The notes under the pieces are model-generated. The model had not been told where the DNA came from. It saw nothing but the letters and a program-made list of their open reading frames with translations, and did no database searches. 64,000 nucleotides of DNA, taken from contig OZ218963.1 of NCBI GenBank assembly GCA_965112735.1, positions 1,116,001 to 1,180,000 of the forward strand. The letters are read 5' to 3'. A program made the position numbers and the translations under genes. Within the stretch, counting starts at the first letter, position 1; each line of letters opens with the position of its first letter. The stretch comes from Phaeosaccion multiseriatum (Eukaryota > Ochrophyta, other classes). This document shows positions 10,157-21,309 of this stretch, piece after piece.

Positions 10157-12551
10157 GCGGAGCTTAGTGACACCTCTCCTTCTGACCTCATAACAGTCAC
10201 ACCTCTCCTTCTGACCTCATAACGCTGAGTCACACCTCTCCTTCGGACCTCATAACAGTCACACCTCTCCTTCTGACCTCATAACAGTCACACCTCTCCT
10301 TCGGACCTCATAACAGTCACACCTCTCCTTCTGACCTCATAACAGTCACACCTCTCCTTCTGACCTCATAACAGCCACACCTCTCCTTCGGACCTCATAA
10401 CAGTCACACCTCTCCTTCTGACCTAATAACAGTCACACCTCTCCTTCTGACCTCATAACAGTCACACCTCTCCTTCTGACCTCATAACAGTCACACCTCT
10501 CCTTCTGACCTCATAACAGTCACACCTCTCCTTCTGACCTCATAACGCTCAGTCACACCTCTCCTTCTGACCTCATAACAGTCACACCTCTCCTTCTGAC
10601 CTCATAACAGTCACACCTCTCCTTCTGACCTCATAACGCTCAGTCACACCTCTCCTTCTGACCTCATAACGCTCAGTCACACCTCTCCTTCTGACCTCAT
10701 AACAGTCACACCTCTCCTTCTGACGTCATAACGCTCGAGAATGCATGCACGGGCAAACACGGAGTGCCTCCCTCCGTCCCTCCCTCCCATGTATTCCGGC
10801 CCCTCTCACGCACGCCAACTCGCCAACCCTCTTTCTTCGCCATCCCGTCGTCACCAGGTTCGCAAACGCGAAGTGAAGAAGAGGCGGCTGTGCTCAGGTG
10901 AGGCACCCCACCCCTCCTCCTGCCTGCTGATTCAAAGCCAAGAACAACCCTCCACAGGCTGGCGACTGCTTACTGGCCTGAACGCAACACGCACGCACCC
11001 CTTTCGGCCCTTGATCACGCCCTCCCTCCCCTCCCGTCCTCTCCTCCCCCCCCCCCCCCCCCTCGACCGCTTGCACCCACAAACACGCAGTACCATTCAT
11101 CCTGCGTGAGGAGCCAGAGCTGGCGCTGCACGTGAGGGTGTTCAACCTCGCCTCCGTTGCCAAGCGGCCTGCTGCCACTGCGCTGGACGCCAAAACGAAC
11201 AAGGCAAGCACCTTTCTTCCCTTTTCTTGCCTCCTCGAGGCGTACGTCCCAAAGCTCTGCACGCATCCGCTTTTGTTGTGCTTGTCCCTTCGCCTTCTCT
11301 ACAGCAATTCAGTCCCCTGGCCCGATACCCCCCTCACCCGATGACCCGATGTGGTCTCCCCCCTCCTCCCTCCTCAGGCGATCAAGGTAGTGACAAGGAT
11401 GACCGACAACGACACCGGTGCGGCGCTCGACGAGCACGAGATACGGAAGTACGTGGAGCTCGGCCAAGAGAGGATCTACATGACGTCACAGGTAGGTCAG
11501 AGGATACGTAGTATGTATGTAGGTGTGTATGTATGTATGAATGTATGTATGTATGTCTGTCTGTCTGTATGTATGTATGTATGTATGTATGTATGTATGT
11601 ATGTATGTTTGTATGTATGTACGTATGTATATATATACCCCTGCCACACGGTATGCTTTCGCTGCCTTGCCTCTTTCTCTCTCCTTGTTTCTCTCATTCT
11701 CTCTCTCCCCCTCTCTGTATGTTCATATCCCTCCCTATCTCTCTCTCTCTCTCTCCCTCTCGCTCTTTGTCCCTCTCGTATGCATGTTGTATGCGACTGA
11801 CCACCCTGCTCTCTCATGTCATGTGTGTGCACAGGAGCGAGCGAAATTACAAGAAATGGGCCCGGTGGGCTTCCGTTTGCTCGGCTTCAGGTGGGGCACT
11901 GATGCGCGCAAGCGTGTGTGTGTGTGTGCGTGTGTGTGTGTGTGTGTAGGGCCTGGACTGCACAAGTCAGTCATTGATTGACTCTTCTGTGCACCCCCGC
12001 GATGCCCGCTTAGGCCCGTTGGCGACATTGTTAAGCCAGAGCTGGCCATGGGCGCTCCGTACTTCATCTATCCGGACGAACAGGCCGTCACCGGCAGCTG
12101 CAAGGTGACTTTCTCGCGGCATTTGCTTCAGTGCAAGTAGGCGGCGTCGGAAGCAGCGGGATGACAAGTTTTGCATCCGCGCCCCTCTTCCCTTATCCTT
12201 TTATCCCCAGGCGTTTGTGGCTCTGCACACAGCGATGCTGTCGAAGGGCGTGGCGGCGCTGGTGTCCTTCGTGAAGCGTGCGGGGAGCAAGTATAGAATG
12301 GCCGCCTTGCAGGCACAGGAGGAGGTCACCAATGATGAGGGGGAACAGGTGGGTGGGTGGGTGCGTGCGTGCGTGAGAGGGAGGGTGTGGGTTGGCGCGG
12401 GTTGGCGGGTTGGCGTGGGTGCGTGGGTAGGTGCTGCTGCTCGCTTGCTTGTTCAAAGTTTATGATGTGTGCTCGCCGAAAGACGAAGCTGTGGCTCCTA
12501 CGCACGGCGGCAAAAGAAGGAAGGCTTCCCCATGTAGTGTATTATGAAATA

Positions 12552-12590
<39 letters not shown>

Positions 12591-14442
12591 TGGATTCATG
12601 TTGATTCATTCATAGTTGGCCTCCCTCCCTTCCCCCGCGGCCTGCAGGTCCGTGCTCCAGGCATGCACGTCATCTTCCTGCCGTTTCGCGAAGAGGTGCG
12701 AGAGATCATGACCAACCCGGGGGGCGACATCAGTGGAGAGGAGGCCGAGGAGCAGTTGGAGGCGGCTACCGAAGCGGCCAAGCAGCTCACTGAGGTCAGG
12801 TCAAGTCGCGCCACCCGACAGAAGACAGATACAACACACCTCTTCCCACCAGCTCCTCCTTGGACACATATATACGAATAGTAACGAAAAGCTGCGTCCT
12901 CCCCCACCCATCCGCTAACGCTAACGCCAGTCTCCCCTTCCCCGCCCCCCTCTCCTCTCTCCTGCCTTGCCTCGGTATCGCAGCTGAAGCCGCTCCGCAC
13001 CCAAAACTTCCACTGTGGCATGTTCGACTCCCCCATGCTGCTCAAGTTTTACGCGGCGGTGCAGGCTCAGGCTCTTAAGGAGGAGGACCTCGACTTCGAC
13101 CTCGAACGGTGAGTGAGTGCTTGCCTGTCTCGGTCGTGGGTGCCTCCGTCTCAAGTCGTGTAGGGCGCACACACACACACACACACACACGCGCGTATGT
13201 GCGTTGGAATGAATGCGTCCTCATCCCTCACCGACACACCGCTGAGGTGTGGGTGTGGGCATGCATGACACCAGTTGGTTACTAAGCGCTCCTTCTCCCC
13301 CACCGCCTCGCGACGTTTCAACTTTCAACTTTCAACTTTCAACTGTCAACTGTCAACTGTCAACTTTCAACTGTCACCAGGGACGACACAACGCTACCCA
13401 AGCTGGACTACATCGATGCACAGGCCGCGGCCGCCATTGACGCCTTCAAGGTGCGTCCTGTCTGCCACATGATTCCCGTGCTGCTCGTCCTGTCTGCCAC
13501 ATGATTCCCGTGCTGCTCGTCCTGTCTGCCGTATGATTCCCGTGCTGCTCGTCCTGTCTGCCACATGATTCCTGTGCTGCTCGTCCTGTCTGCCACATGA
13601 TTCCCGTGCTGCTTGTCCTGTCTGCCACATGATTCCCGTGCTGCTTGTCCTGTCTGCCACATGATTCCCGTGCTGCTCGTCCTGTCTGCCACATGATTCC
13701 CGTGCTGCTCCGCCCACCGCAGGAGCATTTGCTCCGGTAGTGTGTTCTCTAATCCTCTTCAGCTCTCTTAGAGCACAGTAATTAGCACTGTTGAGACAAA
13801 TGTAAAGTTGTGCATAAGTAGTGCAGTTGTTTCAACCAGCTGATGACTGTGAATAACCAGGAGACAGGAGATCGCTAAAGGGGGGCTCGTAGAATGCGCT
13901 ACCCTGCCTTACGGCTTTCCCTTATGATGTCACTCTCACTCACTCTTGGTCTCCCTGCAATGCCTCATCATCATCCTCCTGCTGCTCTGCGACACTTCTC
14001 GCGGAACAAGTCCCCCCCCAAAAGTGTAGCTGCTTCAGTTGATTCGCCCTGCATCTCTCACCTCCCAGCCGGAATGATCGTGTGCTCTTGCTCCGTAGGC
14101 AAGCTTCGGCGCTGATAAGCCGGACGAAGAGCTTGTGAGCGGAAAGCGTAAAGCCGCAGGAGGGGGTGGGCCCGCCAAGAAGGTTGGTGCTGTCCCCCCT
14201 CTCTTTGTTGAGTCGTGTTTGCCATAGTCAAAGTAATCAAACTCCGTCTCCCCTTGTAACTACTGTACCAGGTGAAAGGCGACAACGAGTCCGACCAAGA
14301 CTTCTGGGCGAGGATTGTGAAGGACGGGTCCTGTGAGAAGGAAACCATACCGAGCATCAAGGCATACCTCAAGCTCATGGGGCAGCCCGTCTCCGGCACC
14401 AAGAAGGTCCTCCTGGACAGGGTCAAGGCTTTACACCCCTGA
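8024..14442 (+). CDS. KU70: Ku70 (XRCC6), DNA end-binding subunit for non-homologous end joining
   Basis: Twenty exons close exactly to 635 residues: 8024-8091, 8187-8262, 8363-8413, 8515-8607, 8837-8895, 9056-9139, 9314-9455, 9557-9670, 9968-10039, 10858-10897, 11091-11203, 11378-11491, 11835-11890, 12014-12104, 12211-12348, 12648-12794, 12984-13108, 13381-13450, 14099-14182 and 14272-14442. After an acidic start comes the vWA-like domain (NIVFLVDARKAMHEP, HKIGITLFGTTKTNQ, RRIWLFTNDDDPF). The DNA-encircling beta-barrel follows (LALHVRVFNLA, GFRLLGFRPVGDIVKPEL, PYFIYPDEQAVTGS, HVIFLPFREEVREIM). Then come the helical arm (PVLQ-like SPMLLKFYAAVQAQAL) and a C-terminal SAP domain (IPSIKAYLKLMGQPVSGTKK). 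Order and length match Ku70, the nuclear partner of Ku80 in binding broken DNA ends and telomeres. The intron after 11203 appears to use a GC donor. Large introns hold minisatellites and microsatellites. Confidence 0.95.
8714..8748. repeat. Telomere-like CCCTTAA/CCCTAA repeats in a Ku70 intron
   Basis: The intron between Ku70 exons 4 and 5 contains CCCTTAACCCTTAACCCTAA and then CCTTAG, with another CCCTAACC at about 8786. These resemble short interstitial copies of a CCCTAA-type telomeric repeat (a common plant, algal and stramenopile type is CCCTAAA). The tract is short and could be coincidence. Confidence 0.45.
9828..9912. repeat. (CCCT)n microsatellite in a Ku70 intron
   Basis: About 20 CCCT units on the plus strand in the intron between exons 8 and 9. 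The same unit occurs in a much longer array at 21310-21770 and in the TLC-gene intron at 31722-32004, always pyrimidine-rich on the plus strand. Confidence 0.9.
10048..10154. repeat. (CA)n-rich tract in a Ku70 intron
   Basis: An imperfect CA/CATA microsatellite at the 5' side of the Ku70 intron 10040-10857, immediately before the 29-bp minisatellite. Confidence 0.85.
10158..10735. repeat. 29-bp minisatellite in a Ku70 intron, about 19 copies
   Basis: The unit is about 29 bp, beginning AGTCACACCTCTCCTTCTGA and ending CCTCATAAC, repeated about 19 times with point variants (TTCGGACC, and CGCTC in place of CA at several junctions). It fills most of the intron between exons 9 and 10. Confidence 0.92.
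11508..11632. repeat. (TATG)n microsatellite in a Ku70 intron
   Basis: Repeated GTATGTAT and GTCTGTCT tetranucleotides in the intron between exons 12 and 13, followed by a CT-rich tract at about 11670-11770. Confidence 0.88.
12549..12592. repeat. (TA)n microsatellite in a Ku70 intron
   Basis: About 20 TA units with one interruption, in the intron between exons 15 and 16. Confidence 0.88.
13454..13716. repeat. 32-bp minisatellite in a Ku70 intron, about 8 copies
   Basis: The unit begins CCTGTCTGCCACATGATTCC and ends CGTGCTGCTCGT; about eight copies with a few single-base variants. It starts a few bases after the donor of exon 18 (13450). Confidence 0.92.
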
Positions 14443-14857
14443 TGGGCGCAGACCGATTGACAGTCCGAGCGAGCATCCTTAGAACGAGTACGCCCCTACC
14501 GGACATCCTTAGACCTCGCCCTGGCATATCGCGCCGCACACGCAGTTGCCTGGAGTGGCAGCTCCTGCATCCACTCATGCATCCAGTCATGCATCTACTC
14601 ATGCATCCAGTCATGCATCCAGTCACGTCGAAGGGGCCCGCTGCGTCGCTCCATCTGCCGCCCGCCGGGCCCTTCCCTGCTGCACAGCCGCCGAGCAATG
14701 GCGCCATTGTAAGACGTCGCCCCGCCACACTTGCTTCTCATCACAAACGTCACACGTGGTGGCTCTCATTGCTCGGTGGCTTGGGGGGGGGGGGGGGGGG
14801 ACGGCTGTTCAAAGCAGACCCCCCCCCTCCCTCGTTTCCCTCTTTTAGCTGGTGTGG
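14443..14857. other. Convergent intergenic gap between Ku70 and the SGNH hydrolase gene
   Basis: Contains short tandem CATGCATCCAGT-like units (about 14567-14625) and a long G run near 14784. It must hold both 3' ends; no gene is seen. Confidence 0.6.
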
Positions 14858-16056
14858 TCACCGCTGTCCTGCCAGAGCCTTTTGCACGACCGGTAACAGG
14901 CACCCGGCCCAGAGCTCCAAACCCGCATCGGACGGGTGCAGCCGGTCAGGCATGAGCTGCTCGTCAATGTCTCCTCCCCCATCGACGAGGAACACTCCCC
15001 CGCAGTCTAATAGAATCATTTCGTGGGCCATCAAGTGCCTGAGCTTGGCCGGTACCTCTTCAAGCAAGACATTCACAGTCTTGACTTTGTCCCAGAGGGG
15101 GGTGTCGGACTGGCCTCGTGGGAAGAGCTTGTGAAGGATGAGGTGAACGTTGGGGCGCATGGCGAGGATGAGGTGCACCACGCTCACGATACCCTGCACT
15201 GTATCATGCACAGAGGAGCCAAAGCCGAGGTTATTGGTCCCGATGTGCAGGACCACCACCTTGGGATCCAAGACCTGTTTCGATTGTACAATGGCGTAGT
15301 GTACGAGGGCAAAAGGGTGTGGTGAGAGTTAGTCAATCGGTCGGGGCACGAGGGCAGGCTCTGTCATCGACCGCAGCTGCCTGTGCTTGGCTGCCAACTC
15401 AGCCTTGAGAAGCAGTGTGCGACCCAGGGAGCCCAAAGGGATTAAGCAAGGTTCGAATACAGAGGCACGGAAAACCAACCCAGCACCTAGAAGAGAGAGA
15501 GAGAGAGAGACAGTGATAGAAAGCCTCTCCGTTTGTATCTCGTCATGTGGCAGTCCCACGACCTTACCTCTGGCATCTCTCCGTTCATGAGTCTATAGAG
15601 GACGTGTCTCGTCTGATCTCCCGAGACACCAAGATTCAGAGCCCCCAGCGGCTCGAAGTGCTGGTCCCACGCCTCGGTTGTCGCCCCCGAGCGGGCCAGT
15701 CCAGTGCCATAGCTATGCCTGACGAGGCTCTACAGCGCAAAAGCAACAAATGTTTTAAATTGATTTGTTTGTTGTTTGCTGTATGCTTTCACAACGGCTG
15801 CACGCACCTCTCCACGGAACCTTTGAGTGATCGAGTCGCCAACGAAGAGAACGTTGACGTCAGCCCCATAGTCCTCCGCCTCATCCTTCAACAGCGCATG
15901 CATCTCGTACCACACCGGAGAGTCCGTCCTCGGTTCCCCGGCCTCCAGGGAAAGCCTCCTTTCATCTGATGGCAAGCCAAGCAAACACCGTGGACCCACA
16001 ACCAAGACACTCACGGCGAGTAGCAACGATAAGCCCTTCCGAGGAGCCGCCGACAT
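14858..16056 (-). CDS. Secreted SGNH/GDSL hydrolase, PAF-acetylhydrolase IB beta/gamma-like
   Basis: Three exons on the minus strand, 16056-15808, 15729-15568 and 15274-14858, close in frame to 275 residues. The N-terminus (MSAAPRKGLSLLLAVSVLVV, then GPRCLLGLP) is a signal peptide. SGNH blocks are all present: VLFVGDSITQRF with the catalytic Ser, the block II Gly in LNLGVSGDQTRHVLYRLMNG, VVLHIGTNNLG with the block III Asn, and DRLHPSDAG with the Asp and His. The order and the segments WDQHFEPLGALNLGVSGD and HKLFPRGQSD resemble the catalytic subunits of platelet-activating-factor acetylhydrolase IB, although those are cytosolic and lack a signal peptide. Substrate unknown; an esterase or deacetylase in the secretory path or outside the cell is likely. 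The gene is divergent from Alb3 with 149 bp between starts. Confidence 0.85.
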
Positions 16057-16205
16057 TTTTTTTTTTTTCTCTCTCTCTTCTCTCTTCTCTGGGACATTAC
16101 TCTTAGGTACATAGATGGCAGCCAAAGGGCCGCGATGTTGATGTGCGCTTCGGACACTCATTTTTCCCTTGCTCCCTACTTATTTTCTACAAACAGACGA
16201 GAGGG
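16057..16205. promoter_or_regulatory. Divergent intergenic region between the SGNH hydrolase and Alb3 genes
   Basis: 149 bp between ATGs. A T-run followed by CT-rich sequence lies next to the hydrolase start. Bidirectional promoter inferred from spacing. Confidence 0.5.
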
Positions 16206-17880
16206 ATGGGTTCCCGGGTGTTGCTGGCGACAGCTCTGGCCGTGCAATGCGTATGCACAGTCCATTCCTTCACCCTCACTCCACAAACCAGGCTGCCGTC
16301 TACTTCGAGGGAAGGAAGCAGGAGCGGCGGTAGTAAGAGGCGCCCTCGATCCCGTCTGCACATGTTTGATCCTTCGCACGCTGTGGACAGCGTGTCTCAT
16401 CTTTCGGAGGCCTTCGCTGCCACGGGCTTCTCGCTAGACTTTTCGGCCCTTCACGATGCCCACGCTCATGTTGAGACAGCTCAGGCAGCAGTAGCGACAG
16501 CGGCTGGTGGAGGGGTGGATGAGCAGCAGTGGTTAAGTTCAGTCCTCAACGGACTGGCCGACGAAGCGGCAGCAGTTCCCGAGGAGAAGAAGGCTGACTG
16601 GTTCGCGTCATGGACCAACTTCCTTGTGGGAAACATCAAGGTACTGTACGCAGCCCCAACTCGTGCTCTTACCGTCCCATTCCTTTCTCCGCCCCCCAGT
16701 ACCTCAAGCATACACAACTTCCACTCCTGACGCCCCGTTTCTTTCCCCCCTTTCTCCCAGAGCCTGAACAATTTCTACTCGAGCATGGGCATCGCCAACA
16801 GCTTCGGCTTGGCCATTGCCACGTTCACGTTTGTGGTCAAGATTTTCCTCTTCCCCCTCAACTACTTGCAAATCCAGTCGACAGAGGCTGTCAATGTCCT
16901 CAAGCCCGTGCAGGAGGAGATCAAAGAGAAGTTCGCCAACAACAAGCTGCAGCAGCAGGACGCCACAGCGCGGCTCTACGAGGCCACAAAGGTCAACCCC
17001 CTGGCGGGCTGCCTGCCGTCGCTCTTCCAGATCCCCGTGTTTATTGGGTTGTACCGAGCCTTGGCGCAGCTGGCGGCTGAGGTAAGAAGTTTGAAACGAA
17101 GCCAATGCTTTGCCCACTTGTGTCCTAGGCCCTGTACTGCGTATTGCGCCCCTCGTGGCTCACACACAATGGCTTTCCCACTCTCCTGACCCTTGCAGCA
17201 AGCTGTGGACCAGCCCTTCCTGTGGATCCCCAACCTCGAAGGTCCCGTCTTCGACAAGGGCCGAGGCATTCAATGGCTTACGGAGAATTGGCAGAACGGA
17301 GCCCCTTCCCTGGGCTGGCATGACACCCTGCTGTACGCGCTTGCTCCTGTGCTCTTGGTAGTGACGCAGACGCTCAGCATGCGCATGACCGCCCCTCCCG
17401 TCGCAGCTGACGACGAGGCTGCTCAACGGACGTCGACGGTGAGTTGTCCCATGTGGTCTTCCTTCCCTTGGGGAGGGAAAAGAGGGTGCGGGGAGGAGTG
17501 GCGGGCTGCAGGGAAGCTGTTCTAGTTGTGTTCTAGTTGTAATTCGAATCTGCTGTTCTAGTTGTAATTCGAATCGCGTCTTGGCTTCCCTGGGCCTCCC
17601 CTCCTCTGGTGCACGGCAGGTTCTGAAGTTCCTGCCCTTGCTCATCGGCTGGTTCTCGCTCAACGTGCCCGCGGCACTGACCGTGTACTGGATGGTCAAC
17701 AACTTTGGCACCACGGCCACCACTGTGGGTCTGAAGAAGTACTTCCAGGCCAACCCTCCCAAGCTCGACGTGAGTGTGTGTGTGCGTGTGTGTGTGTGTG
17801 TGCGTGTGTGTGTGTGTGTATGCGCTTCGTGTCTGGACCCTTTGTTCTCCCTCCCGCATGTCTGTAGATAGCTCTGATGA

Positions 17881-17931
<51 letters not shown>

Positions 17932-18171
17932 CGTCGCTGTCGTTCTTGCTCTTTCTTTTGTACTCTTCTGACGACCACCGACCCCACTGACTCACTTGAC
18001 TCGTCCTTCCCTGCTGCTGCTGCTTGTTGCCACCCCCTGACGCCCTGTGTGCAGATCCCCGAGGACATTCTCGAGGGCAGGGCGGAGTTCGACGTGCAGT
18101 CGCTGGAGGACGCCATCAAGGAGGCGCGCAGGAACGCGCAGCCGCCGCGTGCAAGCAGACGTATGGCGTGA
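16206..18171 (+). CDS. ALB3: Alb3/Oxa1/YidC family thylakoid membrane insertase
   Basis: Five exons, 16206-16640, 16761-17081, 17199-17438, 17620-17769 and 18055-18171, close to 420 residues. The leader MGSRVLLATALAVQCVCTVHS is a signal peptide followed by FTLTPQTRLPS, the plastid motif with Phe at the cleavage site. The YidC/Oxa1/Alb3 core follows: NSFGLAIATFTFVVKIFLFPL, a charged hairpin (VLKPVQEEIKEKFANNKLQQQ), the family signature NPLAGCLPSLFQIPVFIGLY, then LLYALAPVLLVVTQTL and PLLIGWFSLNVPAALTVYW with WMVNNFGTT. These are the five transmembrane segments of the family. The protein inserts light-harvesting and other proteins into thylakoids, working with SRP components in the stroma. The C-terminal tail is short and basic. 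Introns include (GT)n and (TTG)n tracts. It is tail to tail with a Tic22-like gene, another plastid biogenesis factor. Confidence 0.94.
17774..17934. repeat. (GT)n and (TTG)n microsatellites in the last Alb3 intron
   Basis: Plus-strand GTGTGTGC units at about 17774-17820 and about 17 TTG units at 17881-17931, both in the intron before exon 5. Confidence 0.9.
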
Positions 18172-18558
18172 GTGAGTGGAAGGGGTGGGGGTGCTGATCA
18201 CCCATCCTGCTTAGCTTTTCCCTTGCTCGCTGCGAGGCAAGGAAGGAGTGAAACAAAGCTGCGGTGCAAGATACAACTTTTTGTTATAGTTAATTCGTTA
18301 ATTCTGTCTGGGGAAGCTTGAAAGGAGATTGAAAGGAGATTGAGGGGACCCACCGTCCCGTCTTGCTCTCCAAAACTTTGTGTACGCTGCAAGGCGGAAT
18401 CGTTTTCAGAATTATACGAAATATTATGTAATACGTAAGTACTACGTACGTCTCCTTAAGTCGCTCGTTGATGGCAGAGGCAACCCCTCCCCCGCGCCTT
18501 CTTCTTGCATTGAATCCCCCATAAGTTGCTCCCCCGGCCCCCTGCCGTTTCAACCGTT

Positions 18559-19648
18559 TCAAAAGCGAGACATTCTGGCGAGGCGGGACCTGTGTCCCTT
18601 CTGCTTCTTGGCCTCTGCCAGGAACTCCATTGACTTACTGCTCGGCACGAAGCCGTAGTCCTGCATGTGACACACACAATAAAATACAGTGCAGTGCAGC
18701 GCAACACAAGGGGCAGAGGGAGAGAGGACATGTTCGACAGGGGACGAGAGGGGAGGGGGGGTGAGGCCGACACCTTGCTCGGTAGTTCGATCGATTGCGT
18801 AACGACCGACGACTTATCAAATGACTACAGTGTACACCACGGTACTCCATGTTGAGTTTAGGGAATCACAAGTGCTGTTGTCCCACTGCATTGTGTGTGT
18901 GTGTGTGTGCGCGCGTCGTCTTGCCCCGGGGGGTCGTCAGAGGGGCCGCCTTTTGGCATGCAGCGGAGAATCCCAGTGAGAGAGCCGCACCAAGCCCACG
19001 CTCCGGTGGTGGTATGCTTCTCACCTTGAAGTTGCCCTTCTCGTCCTCCCTCATCTGCACCAGAACCTGTACAGCGAGGGCCACGGCAGGCAGTAGAGAA
19101 GCAGCGCCACGGACGGTCAGAAACTGAGAGGGAGTGGCCTCTCCGCGTCGTCGCCAACCCCCCCCCCCCCCTCCAACACCCTCCACGCCTCACCTCGGGA
19201 AGGCTGTACATCGTGATCTTTGGTCGATAGGAAATCTTCTTGTTCTTGCGCCGCATGTCTCGGTACGCCTTGTTGAGGTCAGCGAGGTCGAAAAACAGGG
19301 GCTTTACCTGGTACAGCAAACAAGGGGGGGAAAGGTGGCGTAGTGAAAACGCGCATGACCAAGATGCAGCGTCAGTAGGGAGATGGAGCCTTGGGGTATT
19401 CCTTCGGCACAGCACAAAGGGACTTGTGTGTCTCCGTTGCCGCTGCTCTCCGCGAGACACACCAAGGCCACATCTTGGCTCACCTTGCAGCCATCCTTCT
19501 CTATCAGCAACCCCTCTACGGAGAAGACTGGAACCACACCAGGAGGCTTCGTTTTGATCTGACGAGAGAGAGGAGGGAAGGCAACAAAACAAGCCCAACG
19601 TGACGTGCTAAGAAGGCCGTCTTGTAGTTGGTTGGGGGGGTGTTGGGC

Positions 19649-19703
<55 letters not shown>

Positions 19704-20987
19704 CTCTCTACAGAGCTGTAATGTACCTGTGCTTGTTCGTAGTACTCCTCCATGGCCCGGTTATCCGGGTACATGAGAAAAGTCATGGTTTCACGCTGCC
19801 CCGAGCGAACGGAGCCAGTCTCCGTGGGGCCCTTCTCAATCATCGTAAACACCTTCTCTAGAGGCACCACGTAGATGCGCGCGTCCTTCTGGTAGTTGGG
19901 TATCTGCACCATCTCCGACAGCATCTGCTTGGCGTCTTCTAAATTGGTAAAGAACAAACCTGCCTGCTCGCTGGGCCCCACGGGGGTGAGGTAGGGCTGC
20001 CCCTGCGAGTTGACCACCATGAAAGCGGGCACACCAGCCAGCTTCTCCTCCAGCGTTCGACTCGAGAATCGCTTCCACGGACTCGCTTGGGCCTAGTGCA
20101 TTTTGCATTGTATACATAGAAACACACACGGCACGCGCATGAGCTGAGTAATAGCCTCCTAGTGCCTGTACACCTGCGGTACTGTAACCAGGCTGCGCGC
20201 GGAGTCTCTCTTCCGAGCGGCCCACAAAGCCTCTCCCGCCACCCCCCAACACCCTCCCGCCTCCCCGTTGGCTATGGCCTCAATTGGACTGACCTGGACG
20301 GTTCTGGTGATGGCGGGAACATCCAACCCTGCCCTTTTGATGGAGCTAACCAGCATCGTCGGACTGGCCACAAACACCATAAACGCCAACACAGCCTTGA
20401 GCAGCAGACTGTCCAGAACTCGCCTTCCTGTCCTCCGACTTGCGCTTAGTAGCCTTCGCAAACCCCACAGTCTTCCTCGGCCCTGCATCTGCGGCTCCTG
20501 TCCCATAACCTGTGCGCTTCTTTCCACCACTGCCCGCAGCGGAGATACGCCCCCCCTACTATCGGAAAGGTCGCGCAACGAGGCAGAAAAAGGCGGTTAC
20601 TTCAAGCCCCAGACGCGTTCATTGCAAGCGGAACGACAACAGAAGTGTGAGCATTCGACTCGCCCCCAGTGGCGGAAGGGTTGCGGCCGTACTCTCTGAA
20701 CAACACCAAACACAGCAGTTCCAAAGGGCCAACCCCCCCGCCCGTTAGCGTCCAACTCCTGCATCAGCATACCTTCTCCGCCGTCCAGTCATCGCTGCTG
20801 CTGCTCCTTCTGCTGCGGACAACCTCTCTCCCCGATGGGAACATGAGTGTTGGGGTCGGAGCATGCTGCATCTGCTGTTGATTCGCGTTTCCCTCGACAG
20901 CAGCGGCGACCTTGCTGCAGTAGGGGGTGAGTAGAAGGCATGGGACACATGCAACACACTCACTATGCACACCAGCGCCCGACGCAT
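18559..20987 (-). CDS. Tic22-like plastid protein import factor
   Basis: Downstream exons are clear and in phase: 20092-19727, 19558-19484, 19307-19194, 19066-19025 and 18660-18559 (TGA 18559-18561). They encode LEEKLAGVPAFMVVN, QPYLTPVGPSEQAGLFFTNL, KPPGVVPVFSVEGLLIEKDG, VKPLFFDLADLNKAYRDMRR and YGFVPSSKSMEFLAEAKKQ. The repeated VPxFxV and GLFFxNxxDA features are those of Tic22, a soluble protein of the intermembrane space that aids import at the plastid envelope. The first exon, 20987-20773, encodes MRRALVCIVSVLHVSHAFYS, a signal peptide with a Phe-type plastid motif. Between them a segment ending at 20294 encodes LKAVLAFMVFVASPTMLVSS and then DVPAITRTVQ, but the junction with exon 1 does not close in one phase, so a small intron is missing from my model in 20300-20770. 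Tail to tail with Alb3. Confidence 0.85.
19655..19702. repeat. (GT)n microsatellite in a Tic22-like gene intron
   Basis: About 24 GT units, between exons 20092-19727 and 19558-19484. Confidence 0.9.
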
Positions 20988-21309
20988 CGCTCACTGTATA
21001 TGTGCCGCCCGCAAATCCCTGCCTAAAAGTACAAAACAAAAAATGCCTAAGAGTAAGGGTGTGATCGTGAGTGAGTGCGTGAGTGAGTGAGTGACAGCCT
21101 ACGCGAGAGCTAGAGTCGCTGACATTCAATAGGAGCCAAAAGACACGTCTGGCAGTTAGCCTCACCTTTGGAGCGGAAAGGAAAGAAGGAAGTGCCAATA
21201 TCCACATTCCATGGGTATTGCCTACACCTAGGTCATAGCGTATAGCATGTCCCAGGAGTGCTACTTGCAACGCTCCCTCCTTCCCCTCCCTCCCTCCCCT
21301 CCGTCCCTC

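Noticed and set aside
10158-10735. Possible CRISPR-like array (29-bp units)
   Set aside because: Head-to-tail repeats with no unique spacers, inside a nuclear Ku70 intron: a minisatellite. The same applies to 13454-13716.
15440-15470. GGTTCGAATAC as a possible tRNA B box
   Set aside because: Only a partial B-box match, with no A box or cloverleaf around it. No convincing tRNA or rRNA gene was found in the window.
15329-15559. 76-codon minus-strand frame between SGNH hydrolase exons
   Set aside because: Lies in an intron; flanking exons join in phase and align with the family without it.
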